A stretch of DNA of 64,000 bases from Stigmatella aurantiaca DW4/3-1 (GCF_000165485.1 NC_014623.1:6714893-6778892), one strand, 5' to 3'. Counted from the first letter of the stretch, positions 24,984 through 34,274 are shown. The notes: generated from the letters alone by a model not told the origin. Made by a program: numbers and translations.

Positions 24984-27077
24984 TCAATGGGTGATGACCT
25001 TCTGCGGCATGTCCTTCAGCGCGCCGGGAAGCTTGTCCATCATCTGCCCCACGAAGGGCATGGAGTGCCGCCCCTGGTAGACGGAGGCGAGGCGGGGCCG
25101 CCAGTACGGGTTGAAGAAGTTCGGATGCTCGGCCCAGTTGCCGGGGCGGTGGTAGTACGTCTGCCCACGGGAGACGACGTTGAGCCCCTCGATGGCGGAC
25201 AGGAACTTCATCCGCTTGTTCTGCATCTCCAGCGTGGGCGTCTTGGCGCTGAAGCGCCACTGCACCTTGCCTTCGTCGTTCAGGAGCGCGGGCGCATTGG
25301 AGCCCGTGCCCGCGTAATCGGTCCCCCCCGCGTTCGTCACCTGCTCGGGCGTCTTGTGGAGCGCCACCCACGTGGAGGGCTGGTTGAAATCATGCTTGTA
25401 GCGCTCGGCGGCATTCTCGGCGTCGGCCGCGCCTCCGCAGGTATCGCCGTACTGGCCGGGCTCGAAGTGCATGAAGGGAACGATCCCTTTCCAGGGATGA
25501 TTGCCGTCCTCGGCGGGCATCACATTGGCGGTGAAGACGTCCAGCTTGGGGGCGAGCGGCGGGCACAGGCCGGCTATCTCCAACGCGCACACCTCTTCCC
25601 GGTGCACGCCAATCTCCGACTCGGGCCCCCTGGGGGAATACACCCGCTTCCAGGTGTCCCCCACGGGCAGGGTGGTGTGGTGGACGCGCCAGTGCACGCC
25701 GCCGTGCTCGTAGGAATCCTCGGACTCGTTCATCGCCCAGATGCTGGTCTTCGTCGGGTGCTTGAACGTCAGGTAGTCGCTCTTGCCCTCCTTGTAGCCC
25801 TTGCGCGGGTCTCCCCAGCACTCGCGGGGGTTGTCGCTGTCGCGGCAAGCCAGGGGGTTGCGCAGCCCCGGGAAGTTCGCCGGGCCGAATTTGATCCAGT
25901 AGAGGTCATCGGAGCCCAGGTTGTCGCCCTGCGCCAGCGCGCCGAGCGTGGGCTCGATGCCATCGTTCCAGTCCCGGATCGTGTTGCGCGGATCATAGGG
26001 CTTGTTGACCTTGCGGATCTTCGCGGCGTTCGGGTTGTTGGTGGTGAGGAACCGGGTCTGGCCGTACTTGGCGAAACTGAAGATCGGCGTGTCGATGTCC
26101 GAGTTGAGCAAGTCGCGGATGACGCCCAGGCCATCGGGCAGCGGGATGAGATCCCCCACCTTGCGAGAGGTGATGAAGCCCTCGGGACAGGCGCCGCCCC
26201 CCGCGTCACAGCCGTAGCGGGTCCCGTTGGTGATGGTGGCCATGGCGCGCTTGGCCCGCGCTTCTTTCTCCGCGTGCCGCCACTTGGTGGGATCGATGGG
26301 GGTGAAGGGATTGCGGCCCACCCCGCCCTTGTCCACATCGAGCGGGCTCGTGCCCGCCTCCCGGAAGTGGGCCTGATCGAACAGGCACAGGCTGAGCGCT
26401 CCCGCGGCGAGCTGGCCCAGCTTCGGATCCACGTTCTTGTCATTGGCGAAGATGACCGTGTCCGTGGTCTGCGCCACGTGGGTGAGGGTGGAGGCCATCA
26501 CCGACTGGGACGCGAAGAACATCACCCCGTTGAGCACCCGGTGGGTGGGAATCACGAGGCGTCCGATGAGCTTGTCGGGGTTCAGCGTGCGCAGCACCGT
26601 CTGGAAGCCCTGGATGAGCTGCTTGAAGACGTTCATGAACTGGTCGATCACCTTGAGGATCTGCCCCAGGTAAGGCACCAGGTTTTCGAGCGCGAGGCAG
26701 GCCACGGTCCAGAACGGCCCACTGGCATCTCCCGCGCACGGGTTGATGGTCCTCATGAACCCGTAGATGTCGGTGACGAAAGCCTCGGCGAAGTAGATGA
26801 GCGACAGCAGCGACTGCCACATCATGGCCGAGACGTAGTGGGAGACCTGGGTGCGGTTGGCATAGGCGTAGAAGTTGAACGCCCGCGCCTCCATGGCCGC
26901 CATGGAGTAGGCCGCCGCGTCGGCGGTGTTCTGCAGGCGGACGCGCTCGTGCACGGTGTGGCCGATGTTCACGGTGGTGATGACCGCGATGGACATCACC
27001 AGCACCATCAAGGCGGCCATGACGAGGGCCTGTCCCTCCTGGCGCTGAAAGCTCTGACGAAGAACCCGGGTGAACAT
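24984..27077 (-). CDS. TadG-like pilus-associated protein
   Basis: A 697-residue protein. A 15-residue leader ends in Gly, followed by QALVMAALMVLVMSIAVITT. This matches TadG-type proteins, where the Glu at +5 is replaced (Met here). After the TM comes RLQNTADAAAYSMAAMEARA, the conserved start of the Tad_N/TadG domain. The long remainder is periplasmic or surface exposed, with Cys pairs (CAGDASG, CDAGGGACPEG, CGGAADAE) and no visible vWA MIDAS motif. It lies 4 bp after the upstream TadE-like stop. TadG proteins are thought to anchor or adapt the pilus. Confidence 0.75.
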   Translation of the reverse strand: MFTRVLRQSFQRQEGQALVMAALMVLVMSIAVITTVNIGHTVHERVRLQNTADAAAYSMAAMEARAFNFYAYANRTQVSHYVSAMMWQSLLSLIYFAEAFVTDIYGFMRTINPCAGDASGPFWTVACLALENLVPYLGQILKVIDQFMNVFKQLIQGFQTVLRTLNPDKLIGRLVIPTHRVLNGVMFFASQSVMASTLTHVAQTTDTVIFANDKNVDPKLGQLAAGALSLCLFDQAHFREAGTSPLDVDKGGVGRNPFTPIDPTKWRHAEKEARAKRAMATITNGTRYGCDAGGGACPEGFITSRKVGDLIPLPDGLGVIRDLLNSDIDTPIFSFAKYGQTRFLTTNNPNAAKIRKVNKPYDPRNTIRDWNDGIEPTLGALAQGDNLGSDDLYWIKFGPANFPGLRNPLACRDSDNPRECWGDPRKGYKEGKSDYLTFKHPTKTSIWAMNESEDSYEHGGVHWRVHHTTLPVGDTWKRVYSPRGPESEIGVHREEVCALEIAGLCPPLAPKLDVFTANVMPAEDGNHPWKGIVPFMHFEPGQYGDTCGGAADAENAAERYKHDFNQPSTWVALHKTPEQVTNAGGTDYAGTGSNAPALLNDEGKVQWRFSAKTPTLEMQNKRMKFLSAIEGLNVVSRGQTYYHRPGNWAEHPNFFNPYWRPRLASVYQGRHSMPFVGQMMDKLPGALKDMPQKVITH

Positions 27078-27080
27078 GCG

Positions 27081-28049
27081 CTAGAGGCCCCAGTCCGGGT
27101 TGAGGTGAAGGATCCACTTGCGGTGAAAGTTGGACTGCATCCGCAGGGTGTAAGTGGCCGTCAGCGGCAGGAAGTACCGCTTGCCCACCACGTTGGAGAC
27201 CAGCGGGATGCTGCCATTGGCCAATCCCCAGAGCACCCACATCTCGGGCGGGTACACGCTGTTGTAGCCGCGCTCGTGCTGGATGCCCCGCGCCATGCCC
27301 TTGAGGGCCTCGATGTCCGCGTTGGGGTTGAGCATGTTGCTCTTGGCCAGCGTGGGCCGGTCGATGGCGCCCGACAGGGCCACCCTCGCGTTGGAGGCAT
27401 ACCAGGCGGTGAAGATGACCCAGTTGGCGAACGGCACCCGCATCTCGTACCAGTAGCGCAGGCGGATCGTCAGCCGCGTGGCCTTGCGGTAGACCGTCTC
27501 CGCGTCGTCCGGCTCGGGCAGGTTGAAGAACTTGCGGAGGTTGTCCTCCAGCGCGGGGACTTCCGGGTAGCTGGCGGCCCCATCGAAGTCCAGCTCCTTC
27601 CAGTCGTGCCCCTCGCGCAGCTTCCAGATGCTGTCGATGGGGGTGAAGTAGGCCGGGTTGATGGTGTCCACCCGGATCATCCCGAAGAGGTTGGAGCCAT
27701 TGAAGGACGAGGGGGGCCGCACCCCCGAAGCGCTCCACGCCAGGCCGCGCAGGGCCTCATCGTAAATCTGGTGCATGCCCCAGGTGGTGGCCAGCGTCGC
27801 CAGCGAGTCCGTGCGGCCCATCGTCGGCAACAGGGCGATGATGGCCGCATCGTGCATCCGCTCGTTGTTGCCGTTCCAGACGCTGCCCGCGCGCGCGGCC
27901 TGGTAGGCGGCGTACTCCGTCATCAGCTTCGCGTGCTGGATCATCGTGAGCTGGACGATGCCCAGCGTCATGAAGACCATGAGCGGCATGATCAGCGCCG
28001 CCTCCACGGCGGCCTGCCCCGACTCCCAACGCGACACCCCTGAAGACAT
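27081..28049 (-). CDS. TadE-like pseudopilin
   Basis: A 322-residue protein with an 11-residue leader ending in Gly, then QAAVEAALIMPLMVFMTLGIVQ: Glu at +5 and the TadE-like hydrophobic helix. EYAAYQAARAGSVW follows, a typical TadE post-helix segment. The rest is a unique extracytoplasmic domain. It is the first gene of the pilin block; the ATG at 28049 is immediately preceded by a perfect hairpin and a GATAAT box, and an AGGA lies close to the start. Cotranscription with the TadG-like gene is likely. Confidence 0.75.
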   Translation of the reverse strand: MSSGVSRWESGQAAVEAALIMPLMVFMTLGIVQLTMIQHAKLMTEYAAYQAARAGSVWNGNNERMHDAAIIALLPTMGRTDSLATLATTWGMHQIYDEALRGLAWSASGVRPPSSFNGSNLFGMIRVDTINPAYFTPIDSIWKLREGHDWKELDFDGAASYPEVPALEDNLRKFFNLPEPDDAETVYRKATRLTIRLRYWYEMRVPFANWVIFTAWYASNARVALSGAIDRPTLAKSNMLNPNADIEALKGMARGIQHERGYNSVYPPEMWVLWGLANGSIPLVSNVVGKRYFLPLTATYTLRMQSNFHRKWILHLNPDWGL

Positions 28050-28070
28050 GGTCCTGATTATCTCAGGACC
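28050..28070. promoter_or_regulatory. Perfect inverted repeat at the head of the pilin block
   Basis: GGTCCTGA and TCAGGACC (8 bp each, 5-nt loop) abut the TadE-like ATG at 28049. On the minus strand the loop region reads GATAAT (28062-28057), a good -10 element. If it is used, the transcript would start at or next to the ATG. It could be an operator or a stem that gates translation. Confidence 0.4.
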
Positions 28071-28128
28071 GGAACAGGAGTTGCATCGGTCAATTGGCCT
28101 GCGCCCTGTCTCGCCCGAAGAAGCGTCC

Positions 28129-29406
28129 TCACGGGGCTTGGGCGGGAGGCGAAGCCGGCTGGCTGCCAGGCTGGGCAGGAGCCGCCTTCGCGGGGGAATC
28201 CTGAAGCAAGCGGCGACGAGCCACCTGGGCGGCCTGAGAGCCAGGAGCCTCCTTCAAGACGCGAGAGCAAGCCTCGATGGCGGCCTCGCGGCGGCCCAAC
28301 GCGAACTCCGCATCGCACAAGCGGGTCAGCAGGCTCAGGCGTTCTTCTCCCGTCGCGCCGGCGGCCAGCGCCTCCCGCAGCAGAGAGACCTCGAGGACGC
28401 GCTTGTCATCCTGGCGCGCCACGATGGCCTGCTGGGACAGCTCGGTCTCGGAGACCGGCCGCTTGGCGGCGGGCCCAGCGCCTCCGGAAGCCACCGGCTT
28501 GCGTTGGCGGGTTTGGCTCTCCCCCAGGCGCAGCGACGAAGACGGTGGTGCGGCATTGCCGTCTTCCTTCGCGCGTTCCGCCTCATCGCTCACGCTGCCA
28601 TAACCGGCAGTGTCTTTGTCCTGCATGTCCCGCCGCGCAAGATCCCGCGCGAGCGCGACCTTCCCTGCCACTTCCTCGGCGGCTGGAGCCGGAGCCGGGG
28701 CGGCGGCAACAGGAGAAGGTGGGGGCAGAGGAGACAGGAGGTCATCCGCCAACGAGGACGCTTTGCCATCAACCTCTTCCTGGTACCGCCCCCCCTTGGA
28801 CTTGGAGGCCGTGGGCGCCTCGGCCTTGCCCTGACTCGACCGGGCAGGCGCCTCCTTCTTCTTCTCGGCGAAGTTCCCCTGCGGCTCACGCCGGACCTTG
28901 GAGAGCTGGGGCATCTGCGGCTTGGCGGGGCTCAGGGTATCGAACTCGGCCGGGGTGCTGGGGAGGGCAGGCTCCGCGGAGGGAATGGGCTCCGGGGCCA
29001 TGGCCGCTGTCTGCGCCTCCTGGGCCTTGGCGCTGAACTCGGGCTGGAGGTGCACTTTCTCGGTCACCCGGAGCGTCACCATGCCAAAGACGCACACCGC
29101 CGCGACGCCCATGACGGGCACCGTCAAACGCCGCCACAAGGTCTGCTTTGGCGCGGGGCCCGCGGCCATGCCACGGGCGGACTGCTGTGCATAGGCCAGC
29201 AGGGACTCCAGCCCAGCCTCGGGCGCGGGCTCCAGGGAGAGTTGTGAAAAGGCGGAGCGAACCCCCCGGATGCTGGCGAGGGCCTCACGGCACCGCGGAC
29301 ATCCCTCCAGGTGGGACTCCACCGCGAGGGCCTCCTTGGCGGAGAGCTCGCCGTAGGCAAAGTCGAGCAGCCGGTCCTCGGGAGCATGGAGATTCTGGGG
29401 CTTCAT
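28129..29406 (-). CDS. Zinc-finger anti-sigma factor with TM and long Pro/Ala-rich C-terminal region
   Basis: A 425-residue protein. The N-terminal ZAS anti-sigma domain carries HxxxCxxC (His32, Cys36, Cys39). A TM lies near residues 91-112 (VPVMGVAAVCVFGMVTL). The following 200 residues are low-complexity Pro/Ala/Ser/Lys, and the C-terminal 80 residues look like a short TPR-like helical repeat (LLREALAAGATGEERLSLLTRLCDAE). It should hold the upstream-encoded ECF sigma at the membrane. The ATG at 29406 overlaps the sigma-gene stop as ATGA. The extended extracytoplasmic part is much longer than in RsrA/ChrR-type anti-sigmas. Confidence 0.85.
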   Translation of the reverse strand: MKPQNLHAPEDRLLDFAYGELSAKEALAVESHLEGCPRCREALASIRGVRSAFSQLSLEPAPEAGLESLLAYAQQSARGMAAGPAPKQTLWRRLTVPVMGVAAVCVFGMVTLRVTEKVHLQPEFSAKAQEAQTAAMAPEPIPSAEPALPSTPAEFDTLSPAKPQMPQLSKVRREPQGNFAEKKKEAPARSSQGKAEAPTASKSKGGRYQEEVDGKASSLADDLLSPLPPPSPVAAAPAPAPAAEEVAGKVALARDLARRDMQDKDTAGYGSVSDEAERAKEDGNAAPPSSSLRLGESQTRQRKPVASGGAGPAAKRPVSETELSQQAIVARQDDKRVLEVSLLREALAAGATGEERLSLLTRLCDAEFALGRREAAIEACSRVLKEAPGSQAAQVARRRLLQDSPAKAAPAQPGSQPASPPAQAP

Positions 29407-30053
29407 CCCGCCACCGTCTTTCCATCGTCGGCGAGATCCCCATCCACCCCCAACTCCGTCAGCCGCCGGCGCAGCCCCTCCAAGGCATACCGCATCCGGC
29501 TCTTCACCGTGTTCTCGGACACGCCCGTCACCTCCGCGATGTCCTTGAACGCAATCCCGCTGTACTCACGCAAGACGAAGACCTCTCGCTGCTCTTCCGG
29601 GAGGCTGGCCAGGGCACGGGTCAGCAAAGGCCGGACACGCGCGTTGTAGGCCCCTCGCTCCGGGCCCTCCCCTGTATCCGGAAGGGTCTCGCCCAGCGAG
29701 CGGCCCTCTTCGGCCCCAGCACCCACGCCCGAGGGGGCCTCCAATGAGGAGGCCTGCCGGTAACTCTCTTTGCGAGCGCTGTCCACGCAGAGGTTCCTCG
29801 CAATCGTGTAGAGCCAGGTCGTGAACTTGGCCCGGGGTTTGTAGTCCCGGGCGCTGCGAACCACCTTCAACCACGTCTCCTGAAGCACGTCCTCAGCCCT
29901 CGCCGGATGCCCTGTGAAGCGGAGGATGAAGTTGAAAACCGGCATCCGGTGCCTGCGCACCAGCGCCTCGAACGCACGAGCATCTCCCGCCTGGAAGGCA
30001 AGCATCAGCCCCTCGTCTGAGGTTTCCGGTCCCAATACTCCCTCACAAGCCAC
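29403..30053 (-). CDS. ECF-family RNA polymerase sigma factor
   Basis: A 216-residue sigma-70-type factor. Region 2 (about residues 20-90) contains FNFILRFTGHPARAEDVLQE and FTTWLYTIARNLCVD. Region 4 (about 145-200) contains LPEEQREVFVLREYSGIAFK and the helix-turn-helix IAEVTGVSENTVKSRMRYAL. The linker between is longer than usual and acidic. The GTG at 30053 follows a purine-rich AAGGAA site. It is coupled to its membrane anti-sigma partner, the standard stress-response layout. Target genes cannot be read from the window. Confidence 0.9.
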   Translation of the reverse strand: MACEGVLGPETSDEGLMLAFQAGDARAFEALVRRHRMPVFNFILRFTGHPARAEDVLQETWLKVVRSARDYKPRAKFTTWLYTIARNLCVDSARKESYRQASSLEAPSGVGAGAEEGRSLGETLPDTGEGPERGAYNARVRPLLTRALASLPEEQREVFVLREYSGIAFKDIAEVTGVSENTVKSRMRYALEGLRRRLTELGVDGDLADDGKTVAG

Positions 30054-30109
30054 CGGTTCCTTCCCTTCCCTTCCACCGCTGTCTTCAACGGGTCACGGGA
30101 AAGTTGGGT

Positions 30110-30544
30110 CTAGCCGGGTCGAGGCCTTCGGTAAGTAGCGAGAATGACAGGGAGCGCGACGGCTGTCACCAGCGCTGCTTGCGCCAGCAGCACGGCCGGC
30201 AGAGGGCGCTGCACATGAATGTAGAGAGAGCGGCCGAGCGCCGCGCCCAGCAACACCCCCGTCAGGGTGCGCACGGCGTTGTGGCCACCCGCGGGACGAA
30301 AACGCCCCAGCGCCCAATCCACCAGGGCTGGAAGCGTGAGGCCGAGCACCACCGGCACGTCCCACGCCCAGGCCACCGGTGCCCGGAGCGCGAAGAGCGC
30401 CCCCAGGACGGCGAGCAGCACCGGGTAGGTGCCGAGACACCGGGCGCAGAGACGCACCCCGCCCACCTCATAGGTCCGGTTGTACTCCTCCTGCCGGTGA
30501 TGACTGAGCCAGAACACCTCAGGGACCTCCTGCCACGGGGGCAT
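30110..30544 (-). CDS. DUF2085-type small membrane protein
   Basis: A 144-residue protein with CARC ([12 protein letters not shown], near residue 32) and a His-rich N-terminus ([14 protein letters not shown]), the hallmarks of DUF2085, then three or four hydrophobic segments. Function is unknown; the His/Cys residues could bind metal. The ATG at 30544 lies 26 bp inside the end of the oppF-like gene, which implies coupled translation. Confidence 0.75.
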   Translation of the reverse strand: MPPWQEVPEVFWLSHHRQEEYNRTYEVGGVRLCARCLGTYPVLLAVLGALFALRAPVAWAWDVPVVLGLTLPALVDWALGRFRPAGGHNAVRTLTGVLLGAALGRSLYIHVQRPLPAVLLAQAALVTAVALPVILATYRRPRPG

Positions 30545-31535
30545 CCGCCAGCGGGGGATGGGCTTCCTGCTCGACCAGAAAGCACGCCGCCGTGTGGCCG
30601 CCGCTCAGCGCATAGAGCGGAGGCGTCTCGCGGCGGCAGCGCTCGAAGGCATGGGGGCAACGCGGGTGGAACGCACACCCAGGGGGGGGCGCCAGCGGCG
30701 ACGGCACGTCCCCCTGAAGCAGGATGCGCTTCTTCCGGTGCTCCGGATCGGGCACCGGCACGGCCGACAGCAAGGCCTGGGTGTACGGGTGGCGGGGGTG
30801 GCGGTACAGCTCCGCGGCCTCCGCCAGCTCCACGATCTTCCCCAGGTACATCACCGCCACCCGCGTGGAGATGTACTCCACGATCTTCAGGTCATGCGCG
30901 ATGAAGAGGTAGGTGAGCTTCAGCTCCCGCTGCAAGTCCACCAGGAGGTTGATGATCTGCGCCTGGATGGACACGTCGAGGGCGCTGATGGGCTCGTCCG
31001 CGATGACCAGATCGGGCCGCAAAGCGATGGAGCGAGCAATGCCGATGCGCTGACGCTGGCCCCCGGAAAACTCATGGGGATAGCGGTCCATCGCGTCGCG
31101 CGGCAGCCCCATCAGATCCACCAGCGCGAGCACCTTCTCTTCGCGCTCCCGGCCCTGGGCCAGTCCGTGGATGGCGAACGGCTCGCCAATGAGGTCTCGA
31201 ACCGTCAGCCGGGGGTTCAGCGAGGCGTAGGGATCCTGGAAGATGAGCTGCATGCGCCGGCGAAGGGCACGCAACCGTCCGGGCTCCAGGCCTGTCAGCT
31301 CCTCCCCCTCGAAGCGGATGGAACCGGCCGTTGGCTCGATGAGCCGCAGCAAGGTACGCCCCAAGGTGCTCTTGCCACAGCCGCTCTCCCCCACCAGTCC
31401 GAGCGTCTCACCGCGCATCACATCGAAGCTCACGCCGTCCACGGCCTTCACCGTGCCGCTAACGCGCCCCAGCAGCCCTCCGCGCACCGGGAAGTGCGTC
31501 TTCACGTCCCGTACCTGGAGCAGGGGCTCACTCAT
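30519..31535 (-). CDS. oppF: Oligopeptide-type ABC transporter ATP-binding protein (OppF-like)
   Basis: A 338-residue ATPase. Walker [10 protein letters not shown] near residue 46, Q-loop [13 protein letters not shown], signature [15 protein letters not shown], Walker [15 protein letters not shown]. The C-terminal oligo_HPY domain carries the Cys-rich [17 protein letters not shown], which in related transporters binds an iron-sulfur cluster. It pairs with the OppD-like ATPase, whose stop overlaps this ATG as ATGA. Opp/Dpp permease and binding-protein genes are absent from the neighbourhood. Confidence 0.9.
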   Translation of the reverse strand: MSEPLLQVRDVKTHFPVRGGLLGRVSGTVKAVDGVSFDVMRGETLGLVGESGCGKSTLGRTLLRLIEPTAGSIRFEGEELTGLEPGRLRALRRRMQLIFQDPYASLNPRLTVRDLIGEPFAIHGLAQGREREEKVLALVDLMGLPRDAMDRYPHEFSGGQRQRIGIARSIALRPDLVIADEPISALDVSIQAQIINLLVDLQRELKLTYLFIAHDLKIVEYISTRVAVMYLGKIVELAEAAELYRHPRHPYTQALLSAVPVPDPEHRKKRILLQGDVPSPLAPPPGCAFHPRCPHAFERCRRETPPLYALSGGHTAACFLVEQEAHPPLADAPVAGGP

Positions 31536-32524
31536 GGCGCGGGCACCGGGTTGTGGCATGCGGCCGACTGGCCCTCGCGCTTGAGCTCCAGGAGAGGATC
31601 CACCTGGGCGCAGACCTCGAGCGCGCGATCACACCGCTCCCGGAAGCGGCAACCCCCGGGCAGGCGGCGCAGACTCGGGACCATGCCCGGAATGGCCCTC
31701 AACCGCTTGCGCTCCCCTCCCGCCTCCACCTCCTGGAAGGAGGGAATGGAGCGCAACAGGCCCGCCGTATACGGATGGGCGGGACGCGCGAAGAGGGCCT
31801 TCACCGGTGCCTGCTCGACCACGCGGCCGGCGTACATCACCACCACCGCATCACAGCTCTCCGCCACCACGCCGAGATCATGGGTGATGAGCATCACCGC
31901 CATCCCTCGCTCGGCCTGGAGCCGCTTGAGCAGATCGAGGATCTGCGCCTGGATCGTCACATCCAGCGCGGTGGTGGGCTCGTCCGCGATGAGCAGTTGC
32001 GGACCACACGCGAGGGCCATGGCGATCATCACCCGCTGGCGCATGCCTCCAGAGAGCTGGTGGGGATAGGCGTCCACGCGCTGCTCCGGCGCGGGGATGC
32101 CCACCTGGCGCAGCATCTCCACGGCGCGAAGCCGCGCCCGCTTCCGGTCCAGGCCCTGGTGCAGCCGCAGCGGCTCGCCGATCTGCTCCCCCACCCGGTA
32201 GACGGGGTTGAGCGATGTCATCGGCTCCTGGAACACCATGGCGAGGTGGTTGCCCCGCACGCGGCGCATCTCCTCCTCGGAAAGGGCGAGCAGGTTCCGG
32301 CCCTGGAAGCGAATCTCCCCTCCCACCACCTGGCCGGGAGGGTCCGGGACCAGCCGCATCACGGAGAGGGCGGTGACGCTCTTGCCGCAGCCACTCTCTC
32401 CCACCACCCCCAGGGTGCCCCCAGCCGGGATGGCGAAGGACACACCGTCCACGGCCATCACCGCGCCCCCCTCCACGGAGAACCGGGTCTTCAGGCCACG
32501 GACTTCGAGAAGGGGCTCGGGCAT
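31532..32524 (-). CDS. oppD: Oligopeptide-type ABC transporter ATP-binding protein (OppD-like)
   Basis: A 330-residue ATPase. Walker [10 protein letters not shown] near residue 43, Q-loop [13 protein letters not shown], signature [15 protein letters not shown], Walker [15 protein letters not shown], and the C-terminal oligo_HPY domain with [14 protein letters not shown]. Together with OppF it would energise peptide (or nickel) import. The ATG at 32524 is preferred over an upstream in-frame ATG that lies in the preceding gene. It sits 40 bp after the MshEN-domain gene. Confidence 0.9.
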   Translation of the reverse strand: MPEPLLEVRGLKTRFSVEGGAVMAVDGVSFAIPAGGTLGVVGESGCGKSVTALSVMRLVPDPPGQVVGGEIRFQGRNLLALSEEEMRRVRGNHLAMVFQEPMTSLNPVYRVGEQIGEPLRLHQGLDRKRARLRAVEMLRQVGIPAPEQRVDAYPHQLSGGMRQRVMIAMALACGPQLLIADEPTTALDVTIQAQILDLLKRLQAERGMAVMLITHDLGVVAESCDAVVVMYAGRVVEQAPVKALFARPAHPYTAGLLRSIPSFQEVEAGGERKRLRAIPGMVPSLRRLPGGCRFRERCDRALEVCAQVDPLLELKREGQSAACHNPVPAP

Positions 32525-32564
32525 GGACAAGGGCTCGGAGCGGGAGAACAGCCCATCGGGCCGC

Positions 32565-33515
32565 TTACTTCCGGACCAGCTCATCCAGGAACTCCTGCTC
32601 CTGGATGACCCCCTTGTTGATGAGCAACCGGATGAGGGCGGCCACCATCTGGGCGGGCATCACCTTCTGGGTGACGGTGATCGGCTCCTCCCCCTTGGAC
32701 AAACGCTCGAGGTTGTCGAGCACCTGCAAATCCTCCTCGGAGAAGTTCGGAGGACGGTTCGGCTCCGGAGGCTTGACGTTCTTGGCGGCGCCCCCGAAGA
32801 AGACCACCGGCACGCGGGGCAAGCCCGGATCCTCCGGGGGCGGCGGTGCCCCCCCCGCGCGAGACCCCGTCCCGAGCAGGTCATCGATGAAGTCCGAGCT
32901 TGCCTCCTTGGGCGGAGGCGGTGGGATGGCGGGGGCGGGCGTCAGAATGGGCGGCGCGGCGCGGGCAGCCGATGGACGGCCTTCCCCTGCCCACGCGCCC
33001 TGGACCGCGTCGGCTCCCCGGTCGATCCGCATCGGCCCATCGTCCTCCTCCAGGGCGGTGGCCTGGACGATGTCCAGCTTCTCCCCGCGGGCCTGGACGA
33101 GCACATTGTCGATGTCGTCCGAAGCGGCGACGTACACGCGCAGCGGCTTGCGGACCTGGAAGCGCAGCTCGTCCACCAAGGCCACATCCCGGGGATCCTC
33201 CACGGCCACGTGCAGCCGCTCGGACTTGCCCTCGCCCTCGATGCGGAAGGGGACGATGCGGTGCTCGGCCTGGAAGTCCAGCGAGAGCAGCGCCATCACC
33301 TGGGGCGGAATCTCCGGCAACTCCACGAAGGGCATGTCGAACTGGACGGCCAGGCAGCGCGCGAGCTGGGTGGGCGTGATGAGGCCCATCGCCACCATCA
33401 CCGAGCCCAGCCGATGGCCCTTTCCGTAGTTCCGCTTCTGGGCCATGGCGGTGCGCACCTGCGCCTCCGTCACGGCCCCGGACTCGACGAGCAGTTCGCC
33501 GATCTTCTTGCGCAT
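32565..33515 (-). CDS. Stand-alone MshEN (GspE N-terminal)-domain protein
   Basis: A 316-residue protein with the MshEN/T2SSE_N fold at residues 1-140. Two repeats of the motif are visible: [18 protein letters not shown] and [18 protein letters not shown], followed by [20 protein letters not shown]. Such domains bind cyclic di-GMP in MshE. The ATPase part of GspE/PilB is missing. Instead there is a Pro-rich linker (about 190-260) and a short helical end ([20 protein letters not shown]). Its upstream neighbour is a shorter paralogue with the same layout. A c-di-GMP adaptor or regulator is the best guess. Confidence 0.8.
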   Translation of the reverse strand: MRKKIGELLVESGAVTEAQVRTAMAQKRNYGKGHRLGSVMVAMGLITPTQLARCLAVQFDMPFVELPEIPPQVMALLSLDFQAEHRIVPFRIEGEGKSERLHVAVEDPRDVALVDELRFQVRKPLRVYVAASDDIDNVLVQARGEKLDIVQATALEEDDGPMRIDRGADAVQGAWAGEGRPSAARAAPPILTPAPAIPPPPPKEASSDFIDDLLGTGSRAGGAPPPPEDPGLPRVPVVFFGGAAKNVKPPEPNRPPNFSEEDLQVLDNLERLSKGEEPITVTQKVMPAQMVAALIRLLINKGVIQEQEFLDELVRK

Positions 33516-33524
33516 GGGCAGAGC

Positions 33525-34274
33525 CTACCGCTTGACCTTGGCGATGTACTCCTCACGCGTGAAGATGCCCTTCTCGATGAGCAACTCCACCATGGCCTTG
33601 AGCGCGGCAACCTCCTTGCGCTGGACCTCTTCCACCGTCTTGAGCAACTCGGCCGGGCTGCCCGAGGCGGGCCGGGCCGCCGGTGCCTCCGCGGGAGCAG
33701 GCCGGCTCGCCGCGGGCCGGGCCGCCGCCGCCTGCTGAGGCGCGGGCGCGCCCTCCACATCCTTCATGTTCTTGACCAGGGTCCGGCCCTGGGCGTCCAT
33801 GACCTTGAAGTTGGTGTCCGCATCCCCCAGCTCGCCGCCATCCTCGTAGAGCCGGGCGAAGGCGCGCGCGATGGAGGTCCGGCCCGCGACGTTGGGGACG
33901 ATGCGGCACCGGGTGATGGCGCGCAGCTCGTCCAGGTGGCGCACGTTGAGTGGATCGGCCACGGCCACCACCAGCGTCTTGCCGTCATCCCGGAGTTGCA
34001 ACGGAAGCACCGCGAAGTCGCGCGCCGTCTGCGCCGGAACCTTGGCGCGCACGTGCGGAGGAATCATCTGCACCGCGTCCAGGTTCACCGCGGGGATGTT
34101 GAGCTGCTTGGACAGGGCTCGGACCAGGATGTCCTCGGACACCAGGCTCATGCGCACCAGGATCTCTCCCAGCTTGCCACCCCACTTCGCCTGCTCCGCC
34201 AGCGCGGCCTTGAGTTGGCTCTCCTGGAGTACGTTCGCCTTGATCAGCAGTTCGCCAAGCTTGATCTGTGCCAT
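33525..34274 (-). CDS. Stand-alone MshEN (GspE N-terminal)-domain protein
   Basis: A 249-residue paralogue of the next protein. The MshEN repeats are IKLGELLIKANVLQESQL and GKLGEILVRMSLVSEDIL, then KQLNIPAVNLDAVQMIPPHV. An Ala/Pro-rich linker (about 170-210) leads to the shared C-terminal helix pair KAMVELLIEKGIFTREEY, which resembles a SHOCT-like hairpin. No ATPase domain is present. The ATG at 34274 is used because homology starts at residue 2. The two genes are 9 bp apart and should be cotranscribed. Confidence 0.8.
   Translation of the reverse strand: MAQIKLGELLIKANVLQESQLKAALAEQAKWGGKLGEILVRMSLVSEDILVRALSKQLNIPAVNLDAVQMIPPHVRAKVPAQTARDFAVLPLQLRDDGKTLVVAVADPLNVRHLDELRAITRCRIVPNVAGRTSIARAFARLYEDGGELGDADTNFKVMDAQGRTLVKNMKDVEGAPAPQQAAAARPAASRPAPAEAPAARPASGSPAELLKTVEEVQRKEVAALKAMVELLIEKGIFTREEYIAKVKR

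Noticed and set aside
24951-28043. Long plus-strand open frame (about 1030 codons) opposite the TadG/TadE-like genes
   Set aside because: Typical GC-rich antisense frame; no ribosome site or family features, while the minus-strand genes have prepilin signatures.
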